Positions 16,505 through 24,722 of a stretch of DNA of 64,000 nt are shown here, piece after piece (within the stretch, counting starts at the first letter, position 1; each line of letters begins with the position of its first letter). The stretch lies in assembly GCF_026626635.1 (NCBI RefSeq), contig NZ_JAPNKA010000001.1, positions 3,596,001-3,660,000 of the forward strand. The letters are read 5' to 3'. The position numbers and the translations under genes are program-made. This stretch comes from Archangium lansingense. Its GTDB lineage: Bacteria > Myxococcota > Myxococcia > Myxococcales > Myxococcaceae. The notes below the pieces were generated by a model that worked only from the letters and a program-made list of their open reading frames with translations, was not told where the DNA came from and made no database searches.

Positions 16505-18466
16505 ATGTCTACGCCAAGCACCAGCGGAAGCGCAGCACAGGCCGAAGCTCAAGCCCAACAAGCCGTGAAACAGACCGAGAGCGTCAACATGAGCGCCGGC
16601 TACCGGGCCACGCTCGAGTTCGTGATCGTCCCCCGGACGTCGATCACGTTCGACGCGCCGGGAGTGGGGGTCAAGGTCAGCCTCAAGAACCCGATGTCCC
16701 TGCTCATCGGGGTTCCCATCGAGGGCTCTTGCAAGAACTACCCTCCCAAGGAACACAAGTGTGGACTCACCTGGCTGGTGGCTCACGGGGAGAAGGTCCT
16801 GTCGTATCCCGTGGACGGCACGGTGACGATGACCGTCGATTCGAGCGGACGGTTCAAGGTCAAGGTCAACGGCGAGGACCCCCAGGTCGATCTGATCGCC
16901 CAGCGCCTGATGGGCGAGGGGAAGCTGGGCTATTCCATCACCCCTGATTTTCCCCATGCCGACCCGGCCGTCCTCCAGCCGGTCATCGAGTTCAACAACA
17001 CCTGCGACCTCACGGTGACGCTGCCGGAGAAGCGCCTCTTCGGCGAGCTGGTGACCTTCAAGCCGGATTTCGCGCTCATCTTCCAGCGGGCGGACCTCGA
17101 GTTGCGGGTGGTGGAGCTCGACGAAGGGTCGACCGAGTTCGCGCTCGGGCCGCCCACGAGCGTCTTCACCTACAAGTTCAACGCGCTGCGCTTGAGCCGG
17201 AGCTGGGCCATCGGCTTCACGGATGACACCTGCCGCCAGCTGGCGGAGCTCGGAGAAGAGGAGGCCGGAGGCTACGAGTTCTCCTGGCAGCTCTGGGGAA
17301 CGAGGCGCGGCGGCCAGCCGACCTTGTTGCTCGAGAAGAAGAACTTCCTCATGGTCCCCAAGCCAAAACTCGAGGAGTTCAAGCTCGAGTACGACCCGTC
17401 CCTCGAGGGAACGTGGGAGGTGAGCGGGAAGATCTCGGGAATGTCCCCGCGCGCGGAGCTCCGGCTCGACGTGGCCCTGGTCCAGCCCCATTCCAAGGAA
17501 GCGCCGCCCCTGGACTACCACCCCACGGCCGTCCAGCTCGCCCTGGAAGATGATGGCGTCTTCGAGGGCTACCTGGGAGAACGTCACTGGTTCCACACCC
17601 TGGAGGCAGGTGAACTGCCGCCCGTGCCGGACTTCGCGATCCTCTCCCTCCCGGCCGCGGCTCGGGACGGCAAGCCCGGCCCGATCACCCCCTATCTGGA
17701 CTTCGACGACACCAAGTTCTCCCTCTTCAAGGGACAGGCGCTCTCCTGGGACCTGGATGCGGATTGGATCTGCTCGTACGAGGGGGTGTCGATGCTGCCG
17801 CGCCCGGCTCGTCCCAAGCGGCGCAAATCGGGCATCAACGCGCTCTCGGCACCGCCTCCCGAGGCGGGCGATCAGAAGACGCCGCTCACCTTCGAGGACA
17901 TGTGGAACGACCTCACGTCCTGGGAGGGCATCGTCGCGTTCATGTACCAGGACACCAAGGGCAACGTGACGGTGGGAGCCGGCAACCTGCTCAAAACGGT
18001 GGAAGATGCCAAGAAGCTGCCCTTCCGGAACATGGACGCCAACAGGGCGGCCACGCCGGAGGAAATCGACGCAGCCTTCAGGGCTGTCACGAGCAAGAAA
18101 GCGGCGATGAGGGCCACCGAGTATGGGTGCCGGCCGACCATCGCGCTCTCCGACCAGGATATTCGCGAGCTCCTGAGGAAGCGGCTCGAAAGCGAATTCA
18201 TCCATCAGCTCAGGGAGGTTGTCTTCAAAGGAGCCTTCGACAGCTATCCCCGCTGCGTCCGCCGCGCTCTTCTCGACTTCTCCTACAACGCCGGCGCCTA
18301 TGCGCTGACCACGAAACGCAAAGAGCTCGCCGATGCCGTCAAGGCCAGGAACTGGACCCTTGCCGCCGAGAAGTGTCACCTCGGTACAGGCCACGAGGAG
18401 CGAAACACGTGGCGCAAGGCGCTCTTCCAATACGCCGCCACCCTCGAGCCGGCCAAGAAGTCCTAG
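16505..18466 (+). CDS. Beta-domain protein with C-terminal GH24 lysozyme
   Basis: 653 residues from ATG 16505, 26 bases after the preceding gene. The N-terminus is low-complexity (Ala/Gln/Ser), with no signal peptide. Residues about 30-440 are beta-rich and unassigned. Residues 466-650 are a T4/phage-type muramidase: E474, D483 and T489 keep the E-x8-D-x5-T spacing (SWEGIVAFMYQD, then NVTVGAG), followed by the helical lobe (CVRRALLDFSYNAGAYALTT). The enzyme cleaves the MurNAc-GlcNAc bond. With the M15 peptidase upstream, the pair would attack both the glycan and the peptide of peptidoglycan. Delivery without a signal peptide again suggests injection or lysis rather than Sec export. Confidence 0.88.
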   Translation: MSTPSTSGSAAQAEAQAQQAVKQTESVNMSAGYRATLEFVIVPRTSITFDAPGVGVKVSLKNPMSLLIGVPIEGSCKNYPPKEHKCGLTWLVAHGEKVLSYPVDGTVTMTVDSSGRFKVKVNGEDPQVDLIAQRLMGEGKLGYSITPDFPHADPAVLQPVIEFNNTCDLTVTLPEKRLFGELVTFKPDFALIFQRADLELRVVELDEGSTEFALGPPTSVFTYKFNALRLSRSWAIGFTDDTCRQLAELGEEEAGGYEFSWQLWGTRRGGQPTLLLEKKNFLMVPKPKLEEFKLEYDPSLEGTWEVSGKISGMSPRAELRLDVALVQPHSKEAPPLDYHPTAVQLALEDDGVFEGYLGERHWFHTLEAGELPPVPDFAILSLPAAARDGKPGPITPYLDFDDTKFSLFKGQALSWDLDADWICSYEGVSMLPRPARPKRRKSGINALSAPPPEAGDQKTPLTFEDMWNDLTSWEGIVAFMYQDTKGNVTVGAGNLLKTVEDAKKLPFRNMDANRAATPEEIDAAFRAVTSKKAAMRATEYGCRPTIALSDQDIRELLRKRLESEFIHQLREVVFKGAFDSYPRCVRRALLDFSYNAGAYALTTKRKELADAVKARNWTLAAEKCHLGTGHEERNTWRKALFQYAATLEPAKKS

Positions 18467-18576
18467 GTAGGCCCGGGAAGAGAAGCCTGCAGGGCAAACA
18501 GCGCGCGCAGGAAGACGGTGAGAACCTCCGAGAGCAGTCCCACGTCCTTCAGCAGTACCCACCGCACCCGGTGCTT

Positions 18577-18604
18577 TTGACACCTTCTCTGGACACCTTC
18601 TCTG
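18577..18604. repeat. GAAGGTGTC-type dispersed repeat, copy 2
   Basis: Plus strand TTGACACCTTCTCTGG then ACACCTTCTCTG. Its complement is two AGAGAAGGTGTC units in tandem. It lies between the convergent lysozyme and map genes and ends two bases before the map stop codon. Confidence 0.65.
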
Positions 18605-18606
18605 TT

Positions 18607-19377
18607 CTAGCAGCCGCCGGGCAGGGGAGGGGGCGTGAGGATCTCGTGGCCCTCGCGGGTGACGAGGAGCGTGTGCTCGAACTGGGCGGAGAGGCTGCCG
18701 TCCGCGGTGAGCACCGTCCAACCATCCGGCAGCACGCGGATGTGCGGGCGGCCGAGGTTCACCATGGGCTCGATGGTGAGCACCATGCCCGAGCGCAGGG
18801 TGATGCCCGTGCCGCGCCGGCCCACGTGGGACACATGGGGCGGGCCGTGCATCTGGTGGCCGATGCCATGGCCACCGAACTCGGCCACCACGCTGCAGCC
18901 CTCCTGGCGCGCCAGCTCCTCGATGGCGGCGCCGATGTCCCCGAGCTTCGCCCCATGGCGCACCACGGCGATGCCCGCGTCCCGGCAGCGCCGCGCCACG
19001 TCCACCACGTGCCGCGCCTCCGGGCTCACCTCGCCGATGAGGAACGTGGCCGAAGTGTCCCCGTGAAAGCCCCCCAGGCACGTGGTGACGTCCACGTTGA
19101 CGATGTCCCCGGGCATCAGCCGCTCGTCCGCGCGGGGGATGCCGTGGCAGACCACGTGGTTGCGGCTGGTGCACACGGCCGCCGGAAAGCCCTTGTAGCC
19201 CAGCTGGCTCGGGGTGCCGCCGCGGCGCGCCGTGTCCTCGCGCACCCACTGGTCTATCTCCGCCGTGGTGATGCCCGGCGCCAGCCGCGCGCCGACGTGA
19301 GCGAGCGTCCCCGCGGCTGCCTGGCCCGCCAGGCGCAGGCGCTCGATTTCCACACCCTTCATCAATGGAATGCCCAT
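18607..19377 (-). CDS. map: Methionine aminopeptidase, type I
   Basis: 256 residues from ATG 19377; an ATG five codons later is also possible. It removes the initiator methionine from nascent proteins in the cytoplasm. All metal ligands are present, one position ahead of the E. coli numbering: D96, D107, H170, E203 and E234, plus the substrate histidines H78 (NHVVCHGIP) and H177. No N-terminal SEC-C zinc extension is present. Bacteria usually keep one essential map in a ribosomal operon; this isolated copy is probably an additional paralogue. Confidence 0.93.
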   Translation of the reverse strand: MGIPLMKGVEIERLRLAGQAAAGTLAHVGARLAPGITTAEIDQWVREDTARRGGTPSQLGYKGFPAAVCTSRNHVVCHGIPRADERLMPGDIVNVDVTTCLGGFHGDTSATFLIGEVSPEARHVVDVARRCRDAGIAVVRHGAKLGDIGAAIEELARQEGCSVVAEFGGHGIGHQMHGPPHVSHVGRRGTGITLRSGMVLTIEPMVNLGRPHIRVLPDGWTVLTADGSLSAQFEHTLLVTREGHEILTPPPLPGGC

Positions 19378-19430
19378 GGCCGGGCAAGGTGGACCCGGCG
19401 GCCTCCGGGCGTCCAATGCTGTCTTGGTAT

Positions 19431-19475
19431 GTTGAGGGTGAGGGCTGGAGCGGCGGGGCCGAGGAGGCCTCACGG
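19431..19475 (-). repeat. IS91-associated end repeat, copy B (short)
   Basis: GTTGAGGGTGAGGGCTGGAG followed by CGGCGGGGCCGAGGAGGCC, matching the first 40 bases of the copy at 8777-8850 in the same orientation. No transposase remnant is recognisable beside it. Confidence 0.5.
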
Positions 19476-19633
19476 CGGCTGGCCCCGGGCAACCCAAATC
19501 TCTGGCTCGGCTCTTGAGATAAGAGAAGCGGAATTCGAGAGACAAATAAGAAGCACAAATATTGCCCTTCACACGGATGGGCCTATCCCTCTCACACGCG
19601 CGGTGCTCCCGCGCGCATCCGGAGACTCCATCC

Positions 19634-20356
19634 ATGTCCCTTCGTTGCCTGTCGCTCGCGGTTCTCCTCTCCCTCTCGGCCTGCACCTCGCAGGGCCCCG
19701 CCGGTCCCACCGGTCCCGCCGGCCCTCAAGGTCCCCAGGGTCCTCAAGGTCCCCAGGGCCCGGCCGCGGGCGGTGACTTCAGCTGCACGCCCAACGCCGC
19801 CTTCTGTGACGGCAATCGGGTCGCGTTCTGCACGCGCTCGGGCAAGGACGCCGTCTCGCTCGAGGCCTGTGGGTCGGGCACTACCACCAACCCCATCGCC
19901 TGCCACACGGACAAGTGTGGAGACGGCAACGCCGCGTGCTGCCGCCAGCTGAAGCCCACCTGCGCGTGGAACATCGCGGAGCCCGCGATCACGGGCGAGT
20001 ACTACGCGGGGGCTTCTTCCGTGGACGACACCTACTGCACCCCGCCCTCGAGCTGCGGTGACACCCTCGAGTTCACCCTCACGATTTTTGGCAACCCGGA
20101 CGAGTGTGGCCCGGGCGGCGGCATGGTGTACGTCAGTGTCGAGATCGACCGGACCGTCACCGTGGGAGAGGCCATCACCCTGCCGGACTCCCGCGTGTCC
20201 ATCACCCACAACAACGCGGGCGCCAATTGCCGCGGGGATTGGGCGGGCAGCGCCACCCTCGTCCGCACCACGCCCAACTGGGCCATCTCCCTGGACGTGA
20301 TCTGCGATAGCGACGCCACCAAGAAGCTCAAGGGAGACTTCTCCGGCGACCTCTGA
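19634..20356 (+). CDS. Lipoprotein with collagen-like repeat
   Basis: 240 residues from ATG 19634, with GGAG nine bases upstream. The N-terminus LAVLLSLSAC is a lipoprotein signal. It is followed at once by eight collagen-type G-P/x-x triplets (GPAGPTGPAGPQGPQG and on) and then a cysteine-rich domain of about 190 residues (at least 14 Cys, for example FCDGNRVAFC and GNAACC) that must be disulfide-bonded. Myxobacteria have many such anchored proteins with a collagen-like stalk and a variable head. The head was not recognised. It is convergent with the next gene across a hairpin. Confidence 0.85.
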   Translation: MSLRCLSLAVLLSLSACTSQGPAGPTGPAGPQGPQGPQGPQGPAAGGDFSCTPNAAFCDGNRVAFCTRSGKDAVSLEACGSGTTTNPIACHTDKCGDGNAACCRQLKPTCAWNIAEPAITGEYYAGASSVDDTYCTPPSSCGDTLEFTLTIFGNPDECGPGGGMVYVSVEIDRTVTVGEAITLPDSRVSITHNNAGANCRGDWAGSATLVRTTPNWAISLDVICDSDATKKLKGDFSGDL

Positions 20357-20374
20357 CCGGACGAGTCTGGCCCC

Positions 20375-20425
20375 CGGCCCCCCTCCCGCTCGCCTGCCCT
20401 GGGGAGCGGGAGTCCCCGGGGGGCC
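20375..20425. terminator. Probable bidirectional terminator
   Basis: A strong GC stem (CGGCCCCCC with GGGGGGCCG outside, CCCGCTC with GAGCGGG inside, asymmetric internal loop) between the convergent collagen-like lipoprotein and haem-protein genes. There is no clear U-tract. Confidence 0.55.
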
Positions 20426-20462
20426 GAGTGGACGGGAATGGAATTCGTGGCGCGCCTCGCGC

Positions 20463-22541
20463 CTACAACGCGTCCCAGTTCTCCTGGGGCCAGAGGGTCT
20501 TGGCCCAGGCGGCGATGCGCCCGAGAAGGACCGGATTCACGCCGAGCGCCCGGGCCTTGGGAAGCAAATACTTGAGCCTGTCTCCCATGGAGGCATCCGG
20601 CAGGCCCGTGAGGAGCTCGTCCGGTCTGGCCCACTTTCCGTCGTACCACGGCTGGGGCGTGTACTGGAGGTTCTTCGCGAGCCAGGTGGACAGCAAGGCC
20701 TCCATGATCTGACGCCGCTCCGTATCCGGAGTCTCCGTCCATCCACGCCTGAAGTCGGGATGCACCAGCAGCGTCACATTGCCCACGTTCCGGGTGTTCC
20801 ACCCCGCGGAGTACGGGAACTCCGGACCGAGGCCATTGTCATGCACCTGCATGGCCTTGGTCATCCAGTAGACCAGCCAGGCTCCCGTCGGACTCTGGCC
20901 TCCCGTGTCATTCATCAAATCCTTCAAGAAACCATAGACATACGGCCAATCCACGGGCCGCTGCCCGTTGCGAGTCGTCGCATCCTGATGGTGGTTTCCG
21001 CTGTTGAGGACCAACTGCAACTGATACCAGGCCATGGAGAAGTAGGTGTACATCAACGGGGTGTTGTTGTTGATGCCCGTGTTGGCTCGCGGCATGTGCA
21101 GGGCGTTGGGAGAGATGTCGAAGGCGATGTGGTCGAACCACCCGCGCGTCTCACGCGAGGCCGGGAACATCTCCCGGGCATGCCCTTCCAACTCGAACTC
21201 CTGCATCATCTCCCACATCTTGCTGAGCTGCCAGAGCCCCAGGGAATAAAGCTTCTGGGAATAGACGGGATCGTTGGGCTGGCTCGCCGCACGCGGGCTC
21301 TCGAACTTGTAGAGTTCCAGGGCCCACGCATTGACGTCATACCTGTACCGGGACAGAGAGGTGTAACCGGCGCTCCTGGCGGACAGGAAATCGGCGCGAA
21401 GGTGGGTCTTGTACACCGTGGAGGAGCCCTCACCGTTGTAGAGCTTGTTCAAGGAGCTGTTGTAGAAGGCGTCTCCCCAGGCATCCATGGGATGGATGGT
21501 GGGGAGCCAGTGATTCCAATCCGGCAACTGCATGGGGATGGGAGTCTCCCGGACGTTCAGGTAGCCCGAGGTGGCCACCGCCTCCGGGGTGATGCCGGAT
21601 GGGAAGAGGAAGGCGAAGAGGTCCCGATCCCGCTCCAGGACGGCATCCACTCCAGCACCCGCCGCCCAATGAGAGAGGGGCTTGGAGTCGAGGCCGGGTC
21701 CGGGCTGGTAGGGGGGATTCCAGGGGCGGCCGGGCGCGGGCATGTCCTTCAGACTCCGAATGTAGCTGGCGACCTTCTCCCCCTCGTTCCTGCTCAGCCC
21801 ATGAAACCGGGCGGCCTCGATGATCGCGCGATTGGAGTAGTTGAAATACCGCAGGTCCCGCCCGTCCCGGGAATGGCAATCCATGCAATGGGCGCGAATC
21901 GGAGTGGGCTGGAGCCGCGAGGTCAGGAGGGGTTTCGTCCTCCAGAGCGCCGCGCCCTCGGCGATCGCCTCGGGCCGGGGGGGTACCCATCTACTCGGAT
22001 CGTCCTCTTCGAAAATCCGTGAATCCAGCAGGGGCTCTCCCTCAGGGCCGAGCAGTTCGAAGTCGAGGACGCGATAGCCAATGGACATCCCCTGGGTCTG
22101 ATTGAGCCGAAAGCGGATCCAGTTGTTGCCGCGCCGGAGGCTGCCGTTGGGAATGGGAACGCTCAGCCGCAAGGTCGCGTAGGCGCCGCCAATTCCTCCG
22201 TAGGCCTTGCCCAACCCCTCGACCTGCGCCGTGTCGTTGCGAAGCGGAATCCACGCCGAGTCGTTGAGCTGGACGCTGGCCTCCCCCTCGTAGCCAAGCC
22301 CGTGGACCTGCATCCAGAGCCGGGTGGGGCCAGGACAGCAGACGGGCAGGAGGATCCGCGCCACCTCGACCGTTCCCTCCTCACCCAGCACCTCGATGGG
22401 CAGGCGGATCCTCTCTTCTATCTGTCGGAGGCCGCGTTCCCCGCCCCAGGCCCGTTGGGCCGGCCCGAGACTGCCCAAGGCCAGCAGGCAGACGACGAGC
22501 GTACGTATCCCCGTGCTCCAGCAGAAGACGTGTCTTCGCAT
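20463..22541 (-). CDS. Large exported protein with a single c-type haem motif
   Basis: 692 residues from ATG 22541; an upstream in-frame ATG would add residues before the signal peptide. The signal (TLVVCLLALGSLGPAQRAWG) is clear. Residues about 35-170 form a beta-sandwich (IPNGSLRRGNNWIRFRLNQT), possibly carbohydrate- or ligand-binding. A CMDCH c-haem site follows, flanked by sequence typical of cytochrome c (ALWRTKPLLTSRLQPTPIRAH before it, FHGLSRNEGEKVASYIRSLK after it). The last 400 residues are alpha-helical, rich in Trp and Tyr, and unassigned. The protein is probably a periplasmic redox protein. The long C-terminal domain is what is unusual. Confidence 0.8.
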   Translation of the reverse strand: MRRHVFCWSTGIRTLVVCLLALGSLGPAQRAWGGERGLRQIEERIRLPIEVLGEEGTVEVARILLPVCCPGPTRLWMQVHGLGYEGEASVQLNDSAWIPLRNDTAQVEGLGKAYGGIGGAYATLRLSVPIPNGSLRRGNNWIRFRLNQTQGMSIGYRVLDFELLGPEGEPLLDSRIFEEDDPSRWVPPRPEAIAEGAALWRTKPLLTSRLQPTPIRAHCMDCHSRDGRDLRYFNYSNRAIIEAARFHGLSRNEGEKVASYIRSLKDMPAPGRPWNPPYQPGPGLDSKPLSHWAAGAGVDAVLERDRDLFAFLFPSGITPEAVATSGYLNVRETPIPMQLPDWNHWLPTIHPMDAWGDAFYNSSLNKLYNGEGSSTVYKTHLRADFLSARSAGYTSLSRYRYDVNAWALELYKFESPRAASQPNDPVYSQKLYSLGLWQLSKMWEMMQEFELEGHAREMFPASRETRGWFDHIAFDISPNALHMPRANTGINNNTPLMYTYFSMAWYQLQLVLNSGNHHQDATTRNGQRPVDWPYVYGFLKDLMNDTGGQSPTGAWLVYWMTKAMQVHDNGLGPEFPYSAGWNTRNVGNVTLLVHPDFRRGWTETPDTERRQIMEALLSTWLAKNLQYTPQPWYDGKWARPDELLTGLPDASMGDRLKYLLPKARALGVNPVLLGRIAAWAKTLWPQENWDAL

Positions 22542-22811
22542 GTATCCCCCCCTTGTCGGAGAGGAGTCAGCAACGGACATGCCTCGGGAAGGCTGGGATT
22601 GGCGGACGATGCACGCATGGACCGGTTGACGGTTGGATGGCCCTGGAGAACCAGACGCCCAGACGGACCCGCCTCACTCTTGCCCTCTGTCTTCCCAACG
22701 AAGGAACGCAGCTGCAACGCATGAGGCCGAGAGGGGGCGACCCCGCGCACCGCGGCATGGCGCCTCGTAGCTTTACTTCATCCGATTCCTGACAAGATCC
22801 ACCAGGACAGT

Positions 22812-22866
22812 GCTCCGGCCTCCTCGCCAGCGCAGGAGGTCCCCCAAGCAGGGGTGAGGCCGGAGC
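22812..22866 (-). terminator. Hairpin downstream of the cold-shock/DUF1294 gene
   Basis: Perfect 11-bp inverted repeat (GCTCCGGCCTC and GAGGCCGGAGC) enclosing a second small stem (CCCC, AAGCA, GGGG). It lies eight bases beyond the stop of the minus-strand gene. The rest of 22542-22811 shows no gene. Confidence 0.5.
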
Positions 22867-22873
22867 CGGAGGT

Positions 22874-23524
22874 CTACCTGCCAGACAGCAGCGCGATACG
22901 AGCCCAGAACAGTTGATGCAGCAACACGATGGTCCAGAACACCACCTGAAACGAGACCTTGCGGGTCTTGTGGCGGAAGACCTGCTGGGCGAACAGGGCC
23001 CCCGGCCAACCGCCCACCGCCTCGAAGAAGTGCAGCGTCCCCTCCGACGTGCGCCAGGCGCCGCGCGTGGCACGCCGTTTGTCGTCCCAATAGAGAGCGA
23101 AGGTCACCGGGCTGGCCACGAGGTACGCCAACAACGGCCAGGGGAAACCCGCGAGCGATAGCCGGATACTGCCGATGGCCGGCAGCATGCAGAGTGCCAG
23201 GAAGATCGCCAGTTTCGCTCCCGGCTTCCGCGACGGACGGCCCTCCTCCTCTGGCCGCGCCTGCTCCCGGATCACCTGGGCGGACGGCTTGCGGCGGGTG
23301 TCCGGCTCGTCGATGACCAGCCCGTCCAGGGAGGCGTGCTCGGCACGCAGGCGGCCCTGCGCGTCCTTGCCAACGACGAAGAGCACCTGATCCCCGGTCC
23401 GCGGACGCCGGCCGCCACCAATCGCGGAGATGTGCAGGAAGACCTCTTCCCCACCCGCCTTGGAGCGGATGAAGCCGAATCCCTTGTCATCGTTCCAGCG
23501 GCTGATCACACCTCGAGTTTTCAT
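22874..23524 (-). CDS. Cold-shock domain protein with DUF1294 membrane domain
   Basis: 216 residues from ATG 23524. Residues 1-66 are a cold-shock domain with both RNA-binding motifs (KGFGFI and EVFLHIS). A basic linker follows. The C-terminal 110 residues hold three to four membrane segments with the DUF1294 signature (YWDDKRRA, EGTLHFFEAVGGWPGALFAQ, HKTRKVSFQVVFW). This fusion is a known architecture; it presumably ties an RNA-binding domain to the membrane. Its function is not established. A GC hairpin ends the transcript. Confidence 0.92.
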   Translation of the reverse strand: MKTRGVISRWNDDKGFGFIRSKAGGEEVFLHISAIGGGRRPRTGDQVLFVVGKDAQGRLRAEHASLDGLVIDEPDTRRKPSAQVIREQARPEEEGRPSRKPGAKLAIFLALCMLPAIGSIRLSLAGFPWPLLAYLVASPVTFALYWDDKRRATRGAWRTSEGTLHFFEAVGGWPGALFAQQVFRHKTRKVSFQVVFWTIVLLHQLFWARIALLSGR

Positions 23525-23643
23525 ACAACCTCACCGTGGCTGCCCGTCAGCGCATGGATTCTTCCAGTGGCTGGCGCCGCCGCATCAAGGAAAAAGGCAA
23601 AGAGAAAGGCAAGGAGAAAGGCGCGGATGGATGTCTGATATCT

Positions 23644-23661
23644 CTCGTAGTCGACTACGAG
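23644..23661. repeat. 18-bp perfect palindrome
   Basis: CTCGTAGTCGACTACGAG is fully self-complementary, with no loop. It stands alone between the cold-shock gene and a stretch of gene fragments. It could be an operator or a recombination site. Confidence 0.4.
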
Positions 23662-23688
23662 TGAGGGGCCTCCATGCCTCCGCGCCGC

Positions 23689-23929
23689 TCACACTTCGTC
23701 GAAGCGCTCCATCTTCACCTCCTGAAGGTCGTGGAACAACCGGCCCACGAACGCCTCCAGCGTGGCCATATCATTCCCCCCAGCTGCGGAAGCGGACCCG
23801 CTCGCCGTTCCGAAAGAGCGAGAACGCGTAGGTTCCGCTCGGGTCGTCGAACCAGAACACGAACACCGGACCATGCTTGCGAGAGCACGCCTCGAAACCA
23901 CCGACGTAGCTGTCCTGAGATGTCGGCTG
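23689..23929 (-). pseudogene. Remnants of unrecognised minus-strand genes
   Basis: One frame ends at 23771 with YVGGFEACSRKHGPVFVFWF, then SGTYAFSLFRNGERVRFRSW, which looks like the end of a real protein but has no start. A 26-codon frame (ATG 23769, MATLEAFVGRLFHDLQEVKM) follows, almost overlapping. Both are short and neither matches a family I know. The 5' end abuts the truncated methyltransferase on the other strand, so a rearrangement joint lies near 23920. Confidence 0.35.
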
Positions 23930-24593
23930 CGGGCCACAGGGGGGGCTCGATTTGCTTTCCGAGCGTGTGGGGCCGCGTGGGACCGTGGTCGGGCTGGATA
24001 AGAGCAAGGAGTTCGTCGCGTCGGCCCGCAAGTTCGTGGCGGCGCGACAGCTCGCCAATGTCGAGGTCGTGCAAGGGGACGCGAAGGCCACCAACCTGCC
24101 GAGAGAGTCGTTCGACGTGGTGTTCTCGCGGTTGGTGCTCGTTAACATCCCCGAGCCGGAACAAGTCGTCGAAGAGATGGTCTCGTTGTTGCGCCCAGGA
24201 GGTGTCATTGCGAGCCATGAGGCGGGCTACCTCTCGCATATGTGTGACCCACCTTGCCCCGCCTGGGACCGTCTGTTCGAGATTTTCCAGGCGTACTCTC
24301 GTGCAAAGGGCGTCGACCTGTTCGTCGGGAGGAGAACCCACCGGATGCTGCGTGACGCCGGGATCGTGGAGCTTCAAGTGAACCCGGTGATCCACGTCTA
24401 TCCGCCTGGGCATCACCGCCGGAGCATCTTCCTCGACTTCATCCAGAACATCCGCGACGTGGCCATCAGGGAAGGTTTCGTCAAGGAGGGAGAGCTGAGC
24501 GCGCTCATGCAAGACCTGCGGAGCCATCTCGACAACTCCAATACGTTGGTGGTTTCGCACCTTTTCTTCCAGGTTTGGGGCCGCAAACCGTGA
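23919..24593 (+). pseudogene. SAM-dependent methyltransferase, N-terminally truncated
   Basis: The open frame begins right at motif I (DVGCGPQGGLDLLSERVG), preceded by an in-frame TGA at 23916-23918. Motif II (VVGLDKS), the acidic motif (VVQGDAKATNLP) and the post-motif (FDVVFSRLVLVNIPEPEQVV, LLRPGGV) are intact. A UbiE/class I enzyme would have about 40 more N-terminal residues. A weak TTG start at 23952 would cut motif I away. It is either dead or misreads its start; the abutting remnant on the other strand favours a broken gene. Confidence 0.7.
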
Positions 24594-24600
24594 ACGCCAC

Positions 24601-24712
24601 GGGCGTGAACACGCAGGAATGGCCGCAGTGTCGCGCCCGGGGCGAACACACCGTGGTAGCGCGTCAGGTTCGTCCGGGGCGGAGGCACCCGCGTGTCCGG
24701 AGCACGGCAACG
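24601..24712 (-). pseudogene. IS91-family transposase remnant
   Basis: About 35 codons reading VPPPRTNLTRYHGVFAPGAT, then LRPFLR. This is the same C-terminal segment as in the fragment at 8887-9371, with a few differences. The rest of the element is gone. It fills the gap between the methyltransferase remnant and the WD40 gene. Confidence 0.7.
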
Positions 24713-24722
24713 GGTCCTGGAC

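Noticed and set aside
16475..19558. 1027-codon minus-strand open frame across the lysozyme gene and map
   Set aside because: It is antisense to the catalytically recognisable lysozyme and in another frame than map; the product has low-information Arg/Glu/Leu composition.
19700..19766. Simple GC-rich tandem repeat as a regulatory element
   Set aside because: It is the collagen-like Gly-Pro-x coding run inside the lipoprotein gene.
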